A stretch of 40,390 nt of DNA from Candidatus Nanopelagicales bacterium (GCA_028688835.1 JAQTXL010000008.1:1-40390), one strand, 5' to 3'; numbered from the stretch's first letter, positions 9,990 through 19,389 are shown. Made by a program: numbers and translations. Notes: generated from the letters alone by a model not told the origin.

Positions 9990-12707
9990 TCAGCCGAGGT
10001 CCGAGGCTCGACTGCTCATCCCTGCAACCACGCCCTGCACGTCCGCGCACGAGTGCTCCGGCTCCATGGTGAGACGGATGCCGTGCCGGTGCAGTTCGCG
10101 CGCATCCGCATGACGATCCACCTGCCCGATGAGCCGAGTCCCGGTGCTCGCGATCGCCGTGACGGTCTGCTGGATGGTCAGCGAGTCCAGGCCGGCAGCG
10201 CCCTGGAGCAGTGACTGCGGGAACACGATCGCCCAGCGCTGCCAGCCGAACAGGTCGCCCGCGTCCGCGCCGGCGGCCGCAGCAGCCGTGACCGCGATGC
10301 TGATCCCTCGGTCGGCGAGCACGCGCAGCGCCTGCCCGGCGCCGAGCGGGATCGTGTCGACGAGCACCACCGTGCGCGAGCACTGCCGCCGATCCAGGCG
10401 CGGGCTCATGAGATTGGGCAGTGACAGGTGCCCGGCATCGGGATGGAGCAGCACCGAGGGCAGTGCGGCCATGATCATCATGTCGTGCATGCCGCACGCG
10501 TCGGCCTCCTCCATCACCGCGACGATGTGGTCGAGGGTGATGTCGGTGGCCGCGGCGGCCAGGTCGGACTGGCGGTTGACGAGCATCGCGAAGGCCTCGG
10601 CACTGCTGAGGTCGACGTTGCCCAGTGTCCGGTTCCACCCGACGCTGCACACGAGGGCCCGTGCCTGCTGCGTGTCGGCGTCGACGACCGGCAGCACCTC
10701 GAGGAGCAGTGACTCGGCGTCGGCGCGCGAGCGCAGCTGGGCGAGCATGTCGACGGTCGTCATCGGCGGCTCCGGTTCGCCGATGATGTCCTCCGGACGG
10801 ATGTTGTACGTGAGCAGCGACTCGACAGCGAAGGGGTTGCGCGCGTCGGTGTCGGCCCCCAGGCGTGCAAGTGCGGTGCTCATGAGCCCGTCCTGGGTGA
10901 AGTCGTCGACCTGGTGCGCTGCATAGCCGAAGGAGACGCTCACGTGCACGTCGATGTCCGCATGCTGGGCCGGCACGGCGCCGTGGTCGTTGATGCGCTG
11001 CTGCAGGCCGCGCAGCAGGCTGATGCCGTTGCGGATCAGGGGCCCGCCGGCCAGCGCCACCCAGATCCGGCCGGGAGCCTCATAGGCCACGAAGACATCG
11101 TGTCCCGTGAAGGCCTCGTGGCCCAGGGCCAGGCGCACGACCTGCGCGACCGCAGCCTGCTCGAACCGCCCGCCCGACAGCGCGCCGAAGTCGTCGATCG
11201 CGAAGACGCCCACGATCAGCGAGTCGCTGTGCGGACTGGCATCCGCGCGGGCGCGCATGCGGTCCATCGCCTTGGCGAAGGCGGCGAGCGTGGGCCAGCG
11301 GTGCACCGGGTCGAACATCGCGTCGAAGGAGGAGAGTTCCCGAGTGTCGCCCACGGCGACCGTCGGCGTGAGCAGCGTGATGGCGGCCAGGCTCGTGAAC
11401 TCCTCGACGAGGGCCGCCGACCGGGTGACGAACCAGCCCGGCCACAGCCATGCGGAGACGGTCACGCCCGTGGAGTTCGACAGCACCGGCGAGGGGATGC
11501 AGTGCAGGTGCAGGTGCAGGTGCGGGGTGATGTCCAGCGCCCCGGCGTCGATCGCCGGTGATCCGTCGTAGCGATCGGCGGTGACCAGGGTGCTCCCGAC
11601 ACTGCCGTGCCCGTCGTCGATGACGGACAGGGCCCGGGTGGCGCCGAAGACCGAGACCGCCATGCGCGCGACCGTCGGCAGTGCGGCCCGGCGGGCGAGG
11701 TCGGGGTGCAGCGAGCCGTCGGCCAGGCGCACGACGATCTGCGCCTGGTGCTGCTGCCACAGGGCCAGCGTGTGCGCAGCATCCCGACGCCACATGACGA
11801 TCGACCCGCAGCACAGGGCCAGCCAGCCGGCGATCAGCACGCCGAGCCCCGCCGCGCCGGCGCCGACGCCCGTCGCATCGCCGAGGGACTCGGCTCGCGC
11901 CGCATCGACCCACGCGACCAGCCAGGCCAGCCCGGCGCAGGTCAGTGCCACGAGCGGGCGACGGGTGTCGGTGAGATCCCGGGTGAGCCCCCAGGGCACC
12001 CGGACGGCACTCACCCAGCGCTGCACTGCATTGAAGGCGACACCGACGAGCATGGCCACGACTCCGGCCAGGACCATGGGCAGCGGTGAGCGGTTGTAGG
12101 ACGCCGAGGGGGCGAGGGGGGCGACGATGACGAAGGCGGAGGTCGCGATCGCGCCGGCGGTGACGATCTCGGTGAGCACGTGGAAGCGAGCATTGGCGTC
12201 GGCGGTGAGCCGGCGCCGGGTCGTGGCGAGCAGGCGCACGACCATCGCCAGGGACATCAGCGTCAGCATGATCCATGGCTCGAACGCCAGGCCCGCGACC
12301 ATGCCGCCGACGAGCACTGCGTCGATCGTGATGGTCGATGCGTGCCACGGCGGGATGGGTGCTGACGGGCTGTTGAGCAGCGCTCGTGTGCGCGCAGCAT
12401 TGCGGGTGCGGAAGATCGCATTCGGTGCGAAGACGCTGACCACGACCAGTGCGATCGCAAGGCCCAGGGCCTGCATCCCCCCGCGCGGATCCATCGCGCC
12501 CAGGTCGTCGGTGTGCGGCAGGACCTGCCACAGGCCCAGTGCAGCAGCAGCGCACCAGGAGGCGATGCACGCGGCGCCGACGACACCGGCGCGGAACTGG
12601 ATCCGTCGCTCCGCCGAGCTGCGGCGCCGGAACGGGGTCTCGGGATACAGCCAGGCGCCGAGCACGTGCACGGCGTCATCGGATCGCTGGCGCAGGCCTG
12701 GGCTCAT
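9990..12707 (-). CDS. Multi-TM membrane protein with C-terminal degenerate GGDEF-like and EAL-like domains (putative non-catalytic c-di-GMP effector)
   Basis: N-terminal hydrophobic helices; VGVFAIDDFGAL...VSVSFGYA resembles the GGDEF fold skeleton but the GGDEF loop reads YEAPGRIWVAL; C-terminus LADRGISIAV...QTVTAIASTGTRLIGQVDRHADARELHRHGI resembles an EAL C-terminal half with no EAL motif. Confidence 0.55.
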   Translation of the reverse strand: MSPGLRQRSDDAVHVLGAWLYPETPFRRRSSAERRIQFRAGVVGAACIASWCAAAALGLWQVLPHTDDLGAMDPRGGMQALGLAIALVVVSVFAPNAIFRTRNAARTRALLNSPSAPIPPWHASTITIDAVLVGGMVAGLAFEPWIMLTLMSLAMVVRLLATTRRRLTADANARFHVLTEIVTAGAIATSAFVIVAPLAPSASYNRSPLPMVLAGVVAMLVGVAFNAVQRWVSAVRVPWGLTRDLTDTRRPLVALTCAGLAWLVAWVDAARAESLGDATGVGAGAAGLGVLIAGWLALCCGSIVMWRRDAAHTLALWQQHQAQIVVRLADGSLHPDLARRAALPTVARMAVSVFGATRALSVIDDGHGSVGSTLVTADRYDGSPAIDAGALDITPHLHLHLHCIPSPVLSNSTGVTVSAWLWPGWFVTRSAALVEEFTSLAAITLLTPTVAVGDTRELSSFDAMFDPVHRWPTLAAFAKAMDRMRARADASPHSDSLIVGVFAIDDFGALSGGRFEQAAVAQVVRLALGHEAFTGHDVFVAYEAPGRIWVALAGGPLIRNGISLLRGLQQRINDHGAVPAQHADIDVHVSVSFGYAAHQVDDFTQDGLMSTALARLGADTDARNPFAVESLLTYNIRPEDIIGEPEPPMTTVDMLAQLRSRADAESLLLEVLPVVDADTQQARALVCSVGWNRTLGNVDLSSAEAFAMLVNRQSDLAAAATDITLDHIVAVMEEADACGMHDMMIMAALPSVLLHPDAGHLSLPNLMSPRLDRRQCSRTVVLVDTIPLGAGQALRVLADRGISIAVTAAAAAGADAGDLFGWQRWAIVFPQSLLQGAAGLDSLTIQQTVTAIASTGTRLIGQVDRHADARELHRHGIRLTMEPEHSCADVQGVVAGMSSRASDLG

Positions 12708-12720
12708 CGGTGGTCCCCTC

Positions 12721-14916
12721 TCATGCGAACTCCACGACCTTGCGGCGCACCTCGACGAAGTCGGTGTGCACGACCTGGTAGGTGACGATGACCAGGCCTG
12801 CGCGGTCCGAGGTGACCGTCGCGCTGGTGCCAGCGGTGGTCATCGACGCCGTACCGCCGAGCGGTGAGGACGCGAGCTGGACGCTGCGCACCGACACGCT
12901 GGTGTCGTCGGGGTCGAGCAGTGCGAGCGTGACCGAGGCTCCGGCCGGCTGCTGCTGGACGTAGAGCTCGGACTGGCGCCCGTTGCCCCAGGGCTCATTG
13001 GAGAGCTTGAGCATGTACGGAGGCGTGCGCGTGGCCAGACGCGTGTCATACGAGTACTTCTTCTGGTAGCCGCTCGAGCTGCCCACGCCCACCGGGCATC
13101 GGTACTTCTGGGCGAGCGAGCCCCAGAGGTGGATGCTCCCGTTGCCTGGGCCCTTGTCGTGGCTCTGCGCACCGAAGCACTCCTGGATCGAGAGCAGGGC
13201 GAAGTCGTAGATGACATGGCTGGCATTGCTCGTCTTCCAGTCGCCGACCCAGGCGGGCGTCGACGCTGCGGTGAGGGGCCGGTAGGCGTAGGCGAACTTC
13301 CCCGCGGCCAGGCCCATGACGCTCTGCGAGGCAGGGTTCGGCTTGCCGTAGAGCGGGTCGGTCGTTGCCGCAGCCGGGCTCTGCAGGTTCGAGTCCTGCA
13401 GGCTGCCGGTGAGCACGATGTTGTTTTCGGTGCTGAGCATGACCTGGCCCTTGTAGGAGCCCTGCACGTACAGGTCGCCGTTGGCGCAGCTCGACCCGTA
13501 CCAGGGTGAGGCGACGTCGGCGAGCTCGGAGGGGAAGCCCTTGTTGGTCGACCCGGAGTTGAACAGGCTGCGATCGGTGACGTCGTTCGGGATGACGTAC
13601 GGGTACTTGCGCGTCCCCTTGAGCGTGCAGGTGGGCTCGGTGCCGCTCACCCACTGGTTGCTGACGTCGTAGGCGTTGTCCGGGTCGTCGACCTCGGTGG
13701 AGCGCCGCACGTTCTGCACGTAGATCACCAGGTCGGTGAAGCCGCTCAGCGGAACCCGCTTGGTGACCTGGCTGCCCGCGGCGCTTCGCAGGGTGGTGCC
13801 GTCCGAGCCGTCGCACCCGGGTCCCGTCTGCGTCGTGTCAGGGCTGGTGACGTACATGTAGCCCTCGCCGGACTCCTCGGAGAACCTGATGCGCGTTGGC
13901 CCGGTGTAGATGCAGCCCGACTCGCTCGCGCGCTGCTTCAGCAGTGCGGGGCTGGCGGGCAGGTCGAGCACCGAGTCATAGCCGGGGTTGCGATTGGTGA
14001 GGTCGGTGCCGGAGGCGGGCCGGTAGGCGTCACCCTGGTAGGCGGTGCTCCCCGACCACGTGCTCGCGCCGCCGCTGACGCTCGTGAGGATGTAGCGGCG
14101 GCTCGTGGGGCAGCCGACCTCGCCGGCGGCCAGGCCCTCGTTGGTCGTGCGGCAGGCCGAGGTGATCGTGCCGGGTGCGAGGGTGGCCGACAGGTCCGCT
14201 CCCTCGAGGCGCCAGATGTCGTTGGTGTGGAAGCGGCCGTTGAGCCGCTCGAAGCTGTAGATGCCGGCCCACTGGCAGAACTTCTGGTTGCGCTGGTTGC
14301 CGTTGCTGATGACACCTGAGCTGTTGACGGAGACCGGGCCGGGCTCGTACCAGCGGCGCGTGCACAGCAGGCGCGCGAGCTCCTGGCCGGTCCTGCCGGT
14401 GCCGCCGCTGTTCGCCGCGGTCGAGTAGGCGCCGGGCAGGTCGGGCGAGGAGGTCTCGATGTCGCTCATGTACGTGTAGTCCAGGGTCGAGCGCTTGGTG
14501 AGCACAGCCTGGATGGTGCGTGCCTGGTCGCCGGACCGACCGGTGACGTAGGCGCGGATCTCGCCCACGGAGCCCGATCGCGTGGCGTCCACGGCATACG
14601 TGAATGAGCCCTCGGACACGCCGCCGGGTACCGCGGTCCAGCCGCGCAACGCCGCGTTGTCGGTGTCGGCGACGAGAGCGGCGATGGTGCCGACCTGGAG
14701 CCGGGCCTGGATGTCGGCGAGGCCGGCCTCGGCTGCCTCCAGCGCCGAGTAGGCGTGCTGGCTGTCGAGCGAGGGCCGGATCTGGTTGATCACCGTCTGC
14801 GAGACGACGAGCACCAGTCCCATCATGACCAGGCCCCACAGGATGATCGCGATCATCGCCGCGCCGCGATCGGCGGGTGCTCCGTGCAGGTCCATCGGCT
14901 CGGGGGTCGTGGTCAT
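12721..14916 (-). CDS. Large PilX-like T4P-associated protein, candidate tip/adhesin subunit (731 aa)
   Basis: DRGAAMIAIILWGLVMMGLVLVVSQTVINQIRPSLDSQHAYSALEAAEAGLADIQARLQ = PilX_N-like N-terminal helix; large Cys-containing C-terminal region; ATGA overlap with upstream prepilin gene. Confidence 0.7.
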   Translation of the reverse strand: MTTTPEPMDLHGAPADRGAAMIAIILWGLVMMGLVLVVSQTVINQIRPSLDSQHAYSALEAAEAGLADIQARLQVGTIAALVADTDNAALRGWTAVPGGVSEGSFTYAVDATRSGSVGEIRAYVTGRSGDQARTIQAVLTKRSTLDYTYMSDIETSSPDLPGAYSTAANSGGTGRTGQELARLLCTRRWYEPGPVSVNSSGVISNGNQRNQKFCQWAGIYSFERLNGRFHTNDIWRLEGADLSATLAPGTITSACRTTNEGLAAGEVGCPTSRRYILTSVSGGASTWSGSTAYQGDAYRPASGTDLTNRNPGYDSVLDLPASPALLKQRASESGCIYTGPTRIRFSEESGEGYMYVTSPDTTQTGPGCDGSDGTTLRSAAGSQVTKRVPLSGFTDLVIYVQNVRRSTEVDDPDNAYDVSNQWVSGTEPTCTLKGTRKYPYVIPNDVTDRSLFNSGSTNKGFPSELADVASPWYGSSCANGDLYVQGSYKGQVMLSTENNIVLTGSLQDSNLQSPAAATTDPLYGKPNPASQSVMGLAAGKFAYAYRPLTAASTPAWVGDWKTSNASHVIYDFALLSIQECFGAQSHDKGPGNGSIHLWGSLAQKYRCPVGVGSSSGYQKKYSYDTRLATRTPPYMLKLSNEPWGNGRQSELYVQQQPAGASVTLALLDPDDTSVSVRSVQLASSPLGGTASMTTAGTSATVTSDRAGLVIVTYQVVHTDFVEVRRKVVEFA

Positions 14917-15572
14917 GCGGAGTTCACCAGCTTCACGCCCTGCGTGACGACACTGGCCGGCGCTGCGGGATCCCCGACGCTGACCTCGATGGACTCCAGG
15001 ACCTCGGGCGCAGTGATCGCGAGTGCTCCGGGGGTCACCGGCGGCGTCACTGCGTGCCGCGTGGCAGTGCAGCTCGTCGTGGGGTCGCAGGCGTAGTACG
15101 CGATCCCCAGGGGTGTGCCGCTCGTGGTGCGGATCTCGAACATGGTGCGACGCGTGGCCGATGCCGACCACGTCCAGCCCGATGCGGTCTTCGTGGGCGC
15201 CCAGATGTCCGAGTACACGTAGCGTCGGCCATCGGCGCGTGATCCGATGCCGATCGTGAACTTGTAGGGAGCGTCGTTCTTGGCACCGGTGCCTGAGTAC
15301 GAGTACGCCGTCAGCGTGCTGGCCGATGCCGACACGACCGGGCTGGCGACGCCCTCTGGCGTGTCGATGTAGCGCGCAAGGCGCGTGATCCAGATCATCG
15401 CGTCCTGGGAGTCCTGCTGCGCCTGCGATCGCGTCGTGGTCTCGCGCACGGCGTTGAAGCCCGCCAGGGTGGCCGTGCCGACGATCACCATGAGGGCGCC
15501 GAAGACGCCGATGGCGACCACGAGCTCGATCAGTCCGAAGCCTTCGTCGGACGCGCGCGGGTCGCGGCTCAT
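14913..15572 (-). CDS. Minor prepilin, PilW-like
   Basis: MSRDPRASDEG/FGLIELVVAIGVFGALMVIVGTATL: class III prepilin signal. Confidence 0.82.
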   Translation of the reverse strand: MSRDPRASDEGFGLIELVVAIGVFGALMVIVGTATLAGFNAVRETTTRSQAQQDSQDAMIWITRLARYIDTPEGVASPVVSASASTLTAYSYSGTGAKNDAPYKFTIGIGSRADGRRYVYSDIWAPTKTASGWTWSASATRRTMFEIRTTSGTPLGIAYYACDPTTSCTATRHAVTPPVTPGALAITAPEVLESIEVSVGDPAAPASVVTQGVKLVNSA

Positions 15573-16918
15573 GGCGTCACCGACGCGGTGGGCGCGGGAG
15601 ACGGGCTGGTCGACGTCGTCGGCGAGGCGGTGGGCGAGGCGGTGGGGGAGGCCGTCGGCGCATCGAGGTCGGCCAGGGTGAAGCTGACGACGGTCGGGGT
15701 CTCGGTCACGCCGGCGGCCGGGGGGACCAGCGGCGTCGCGGTCTGCACCGTCTGCCCGCCTGCGGTGAACGACCAGTCGCCGTTGGGCATCCCGACACGC
15801 AGGATGCCCAGGCTGCTCGTGACGCCGAGGTCGACGCTCGCGGTCGTGCAGCCGGCGCCGGCGTCCAGGTGGCGGGCGAGCACGTGCACCCCGGCGGGGA
15901 GCCCGCGCAGCTTGACCGGCCGCACGTCGAGCCGGGCATCCGTGACGCCTCCTGCGATGAGCGCGAAGGACTGGGGGAGCGCGGCATAGGCCTGCGGATC
16001 GGCGTCGGCGCAGTCGCCCGCCCAGGCATTGAAGCCCGAGGTCTCCGGCCAGAGCCCGGTCACCTGGGTGCCGACGAGCGCCGTCTGGGAGGTGCTGCCG
16101 GTCTGGTTGAGCGCCCACGTCACCGGGATGCCGCTGGCAAGGGGGTAGTCACTGAGGTCCCCGTCGAAGGCGATGCGGGCCTCCGGTGCGTACAGGAACG
16201 TCGGACGCGCGAGGGTGTCCGCGGTGATAGCCACGGTGCGGCTCGTGCCCGTGGGGGTCGGGGCGACGTAGTGCGGTGTCCCGGGATCGCCCAGCGACAC
16301 GACGAGCGATCCCGTCGGCAGCAGCTGCGGCACGTACAGGCAGCCGTCGGCGCCGGTCGTGTACGCGAAGGAGTTCGACGGGTGCGCGGAGTCCAGCCCG
16401 GTCACCACGATCCCGGCCACGGGTGCGCCCAGCTGGTCGGTGATCGCGATGGCTGCTGCGCCGGTGCCCGAGGTCGACGGCGCGGCGTCGGGCTCGATGA
16501 CGGTGTCCGTGGTGCTGGGCGAGCTCAGCCTGGGTCCGGTGACCTCGACGTGCACGCGCATGTACGACTGGCCCGGCTGCGCGCTCGCGCAGGCGCTCGT
16601 CGTCTGGCCCAGGCCCACCCAGCTCGCGGTGGTGGCGATGGTGAAGTCGGCGTTGGCTCCCGTGGGGCTGGTCGTGGTGAGCCCGGGGGTGATGCCGGTC
16701 GTTCCCACGAGCCGCAGGTGCTCCAGCCACGACTGCGCGATGTTGGCGGCGATCACGCGCTGCGAGTTCTCGTGGGTCGTGGTGAGGGACTGCACGAGGA
16801 TCGAGAACACGACGGTGGCCAGGCCGGCGAACACGACCAGTGCGGCCATGACCTCGACCAGGGTGAACCCGCCGTCGCCCTCGGGGCGCGGGTCTGGGCG
16901 ACGGCGCACATCAGCCAT
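15569..16918 (-). CDS. Minor prepilin, PilV-like, with Cna/CarboxypepD_reg-like insert and SPTA-rich tail
   Basis: MADVRRRPDPRPEGDGG/FTLVEVMAALVVFAGLATVVFSILVQ; internal ITDQLGAPVAGIVVTGLD...TGADGCLYVPQLLPTGSLVVSL; C-terminal DAPTASPTASPTASPTTSTSPSPAPTASVTP. Confidence 0.82.
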   Translation of the reverse strand: MADVRRRPDPRPEGDGGFTLVEVMAALVVFAGLATVVFSILVQSLTTTHENSQRVIAANIAQSWLEHLRLVGTTGITPGLTTTSPTGANADFTIATTASWVGLGQTTSACASAQPGQSYMRVHVEVTGPRLSSPSTTDTVIEPDAAPSTSGTGAAAIAITDQLGAPVAGIVVTGLDSAHPSNSFAYTTGADGCLYVPQLLPTGSLVVSLGDPGTPHYVAPTPTGTSRTVAITADTLARPTFLYAPEARIAFDGDLSDYPLASGIPVTWALNQTGSTSQTALVGTQVTGLWPETSGFNAWAGDCADADPQAYAALPQSFALIAGGVTDARLDVRPVKLRGLPAGVHVLARHLDAGAGCTTASVDLGVTSSLGILRVGMPNGDWSFTAGGQTVQTATPLVPPAAGVTETPTVVSFTLADLDAPTASPTASPTASPTTSTSPSPAPTASVTP

Positions 16919-16968
16919 GACCCACCCTCCACGCAGCAGACACGAGTCGCGTTGTCGTCCCCATGGAT

Positions 16969-16997
16969 GTTTCGGACCGATTCGGCGGGCCGGGCAC
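16969..16997 (-). promoter_or_regulatory. Candidate T4P promoter element GTGCCC-N16-CCGAAAC upstream of pilV-W-X-GGDEF/EAL operon
   Basis: Minus strand GTGCCC GGCCCGCCGAATCGGT CCGAAAC; ends 50 nt before the pilV-like ATG; same spacing as at 20595 and 26014. Confidence 0.65.
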
Positions 16998-17034
16998 TGC
17001 TGCCATGATGGGGGCCGACATCGGGAGGACTCGC

Positions 17035-17847
17035 ATGCTGAAGTCCCGCCAGCTCTCGGCTGAGGCGGTCTATGCGCAGTGCCTGCGGCATGCACGGATC
17101 CACGAGCGGGCCTCGCGCCGCGAGGCGCAGGAGGGTCGGGCCCTGCAGGCCCTGGTCTTCGCCTGGGGGGCCGACATCTCGCTCATCCAGACGAGCCTGT
17201 TCGAGCGCGTCGTGATCGCCCGCCGGGCGCCGATCCGCGTGTACTTCACCGAGGCCGAGGCCCTGGTGCGCGCCCTCGGAGGCGTCGAGGTCGACCATGC
17301 AGGCGATGCGAGTGCGGCCGACCTCCAGCTGCGCATCCGCGAGCAGCTGTTCAACGCCCTTCCCCTGGGCGCCGCGGTCGACATCACCGGGCGCTTCCCC
17401 GACGTCACCTACCTCGCGGGCCTGCGCGCGCCGACGGCGCACGAGCTCAGCACCTGCGGGCACGACCGTCTCGAGGGCGCCAAGCCCGAGGACTTCGCGG
17501 CCGCGCGTCACCACGAGTCCGACGCGCTCATGGTGTCGGCGCTGTCCGTCGGTGCTCGTGGGGAGTCGCGGCTGGCCATCGAGCAGGCCTACGCCAGTGA
17601 TTTCAGGGCGCTCGAGGCCTACCTGGTCGACTCTGCGCTGGCCGTGGGCGACCGAGCGCTCCTGACCGTCGAACTGCGCTGGGAGCTCGTCCGCTGCGCC
17701 ATGGCCGACGTGCCCGGCCTGCCGGCCGAGCTGCTGCCTGCGGTCGCCGTGATCCGCGAGGCCATGTGCGCCGGCCTCGGCGAGCCCGACTGCGTGCGGC
17801 TGCTGGCCGGCCTGGCCGACGTCGGACTCACTCCTTCGGAGGCGTGA
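17035..17847 (+). CDS. Hypothetical protein embedded divergently in the T4P locus
   Basis: MLKSRQLSAEAVYAQCLRHARIHERASRREAQEGRALQALVFAWGADISLIQ...; SD gggagga 7 nt before ATG; start at 17035 preferred over 16963 because the latter would overlap the pilV promoter element. Confidence 0.75.
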   Translation: MLKSRQLSAEAVYAQCLRHARIHERASRREAQEGRALQALVFAWGADISLIQTSLFERVVIARRAPIRVYFTEAEALVRALGGVEVDHAGDASAADLQLRIREQLFNALPLGAAVDITGRFPDVTYLAGLRAPTAHELSTCGHDRLEGAKPEDFAAARHHESDALMVSALSVGARGESRLAIEQAYASDFRALEAYLVDSALAVGDRALLTVELRWELVRCAMADVPGLPAELLPAVAVIREAMCAGLGEPDCVRLLAGLADVGLTPSEA

Positions 17848-18556
17848 GCGCGGCCTCCTGCTGGGCCCGGGCGATGATCGACTGGGCGTTGGCGACCAGG
17901 TCGGGCAGCTTGGACTCGAGCACGAACATCGTGCCGTTGACCGTCAGCATGCCCGTGTCCTTGTTCGTGCCGTCGCTGACGGCGTTGTGCGCCGTGATGA
18001 GGAAGCCTCGATCCAGGGACTGCAGTCGGCCCAGGAAGGCCGCGCGCTGCCACGACGTGCCGTTGACCGTGACCTCGAGCGTCATGGTCGCGAGGTTCAC
18101 GCCGATCGTGGTGGCCGCGGCCGCGGCACCGGCGACCGCCTTGCCCGGGCCCTTGGCCCCGCCGGGAGCCGGCGCGGAGCCGTTGGCCTCGGGTGCGGTC
18201 ACGCTCGTGGGGATCGACGTGCTGATGAGCTGGATGTTGCGGGTCGAGATGCCCGAGGCGCGCGCCGCGGCGTTGATCTGCTGCAGCACCTGGGGCAGCT
18301 GGGCGGTCTCGGGCATGCGCGAGAACAGGCGCTGCGCCTCGCGCGCCATCGCCGGGGCCTGCGCGGCCAGGTCGAGGATCTCGCGATGCCGCTTCAGCAG
18401 CGCGAGGTTGGCCTGCTCCACCTGCACGGACTGCTGCTTGACGGACGCAGCAGTGGCGATGCGCGGCTGCAGCAGCACCAGCCACAGTGCGGCCGCCATG
18501 GCGAGCAGTCCCGTGACCGCGGCCAGCCCCACGAGCGACTTCCTGCTCATCCTCAT
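17828..18556 (-). CDS. pilO: PilO-like inner-membrane alignment protein
   Basis: Single N-terminal TM helix, coiled coil, then small mixed domain; position after PilM-PilN; ATGA overlap. Confidence 0.68.
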   Translation of the reverse strand: MRMSRKSLVGLAAVTGLLAMAAALWLVLLQPRIATAASVKQQSVQVEQANLALLKRHREILDLAAQAPAMAREAQRLFSRMPETAQLPQVLQQINAAARASGISTRNIQLISTSIPTSVTAPEANGSAPAPGGAKGPGKAVAGAAAAATTIGVNLATMTLEVTVNGTSWQRAAFLGRLQSLDRGFLITAHNAVSDGTNKDTGMLTVNGTMFVLESKLPDLVANAQSIIARAQQEAALTPPKE

Positions 18557-19389
18557 GATGAGCCTCCCGGTGCTGTCGTGGGCGCAGGTGTCGGCGTCGC
18601 CGGTGCCAGCAGCGTGCGCACCTGCTGGTCGGTCAGCTTGGTCGCCAGGCCGGCAGGCGTGATGCCGACCGTCCCGGTGAACGACACGGAGGCGGGAGCG
18701 CCGCCGGCTCCCTGGGCCGCGAGCATCGAGGAGTTCACGTACGGCCCGACGAACAGCGGATCGCGTGAGAGCGCCACGAGCAGGCGCGAGACCTGGTCGC
18801 GGGCGCCGGCGGTCGCGCTGAAGGTGATGCAGCCGATCGCGACCTGCTCGGCGAACGGATCGGGGTTGGGGCAGGCCGTGACACTGCCGCCGGCGGCCGG
18901 GGCCCCGAGGTAGGTGGCCGACAGCGTCGAGAAGCGCATGGTGGGTGCACCCGTGGAGCGCGCCGCCAACAGCAGGTGGCCGTACAGCGTCGACGCCCGC
19001 GGCTGGGTGGTGAGCGTCGAGGTCACGAGCTGCTCCTGGCCCTTGATCTGCGCCACCATCTGGGCGATCGGCGACAGGGCCTGCACCTGCAGCTGCTCCT
19101 TGGCATTGATGGCCTGGGCGGTGGCCAGTGACTGCTCGGAGGACTGGATGGCGGGCTCCTGCACGAACCACAGCATCCCGGCGATCACCAGCAGGAGCAC
19201 CGCCGCGAGTGCGGCGATGCGGCGGATCCTGGCGATGGCCATGGACTCGCGGACCTGCTGCGGCAGGAGATCGACCTGGGGCAGGGTCGGGACGAACTCC
19301 TCGCGCTCGACATCGTCGTCGATGCCGGGCTGGTCACGACGTGACAGCCGCAGCCCGAAGACGGTGCGCGCATCGGTCGCGGTGCTCAT
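18553..19389 (-). CDS. pilN: PilN-like (fimbrial assembly) protein
   Basis: QVDLLPQQVRESMAIARIRRIAALAAVLLLVIAGMLWFV: PilN NLLP-like motif followed by TM helix; directly after pilM. Confidence 0.78.
   Translation of the reverse strand: MSTATDARTVFGLRLSRRDQPGIDDDVEREEFVPTLPQVDLLPQQVRESMAIARIRRIAALAAVLLLVIAGMLWFVQEPAIQSSEQSLATAQAINAKEQLQVQALSPIAQMVAQIKGQEQLVTSTLTTQPRASTLYGHLLLAARSTGAPTMRFSTLSATYLGAPAAGGSVTACPNPDPFAEQVAIGCITFSATAGARDQVSRLLVALSRDPLFVGPYVNSSMLAAQGAGGAPASVSFTGTVGITPAGLATKLTDQQVRTLLAPATPTPAPTTAPGGSS

Noticed and set aside
11080-12570. 496-aa minus-strand ORF within the GGDEF/EAL-like gene
   Set aside because: Alternate frame of the same strand with Arg/His/Gly-rich composition; the 905-aa frame carries the TM helices and fold-like motifs.
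13381-13405. tRNA T-arm-like sequence (gcaggttcgagtcctgc)
   Set aside because: Lies within the PilX-like coding sequence; no acceptor, D or anticodon arm around it.
12721-15171. 816-aa version of the PilX-like protein
   Set aside because: N-terminal extension overlaps the PilW-like gene out of frame; start at 14916 gives ATGA coupling and a proper N-terminal helix.
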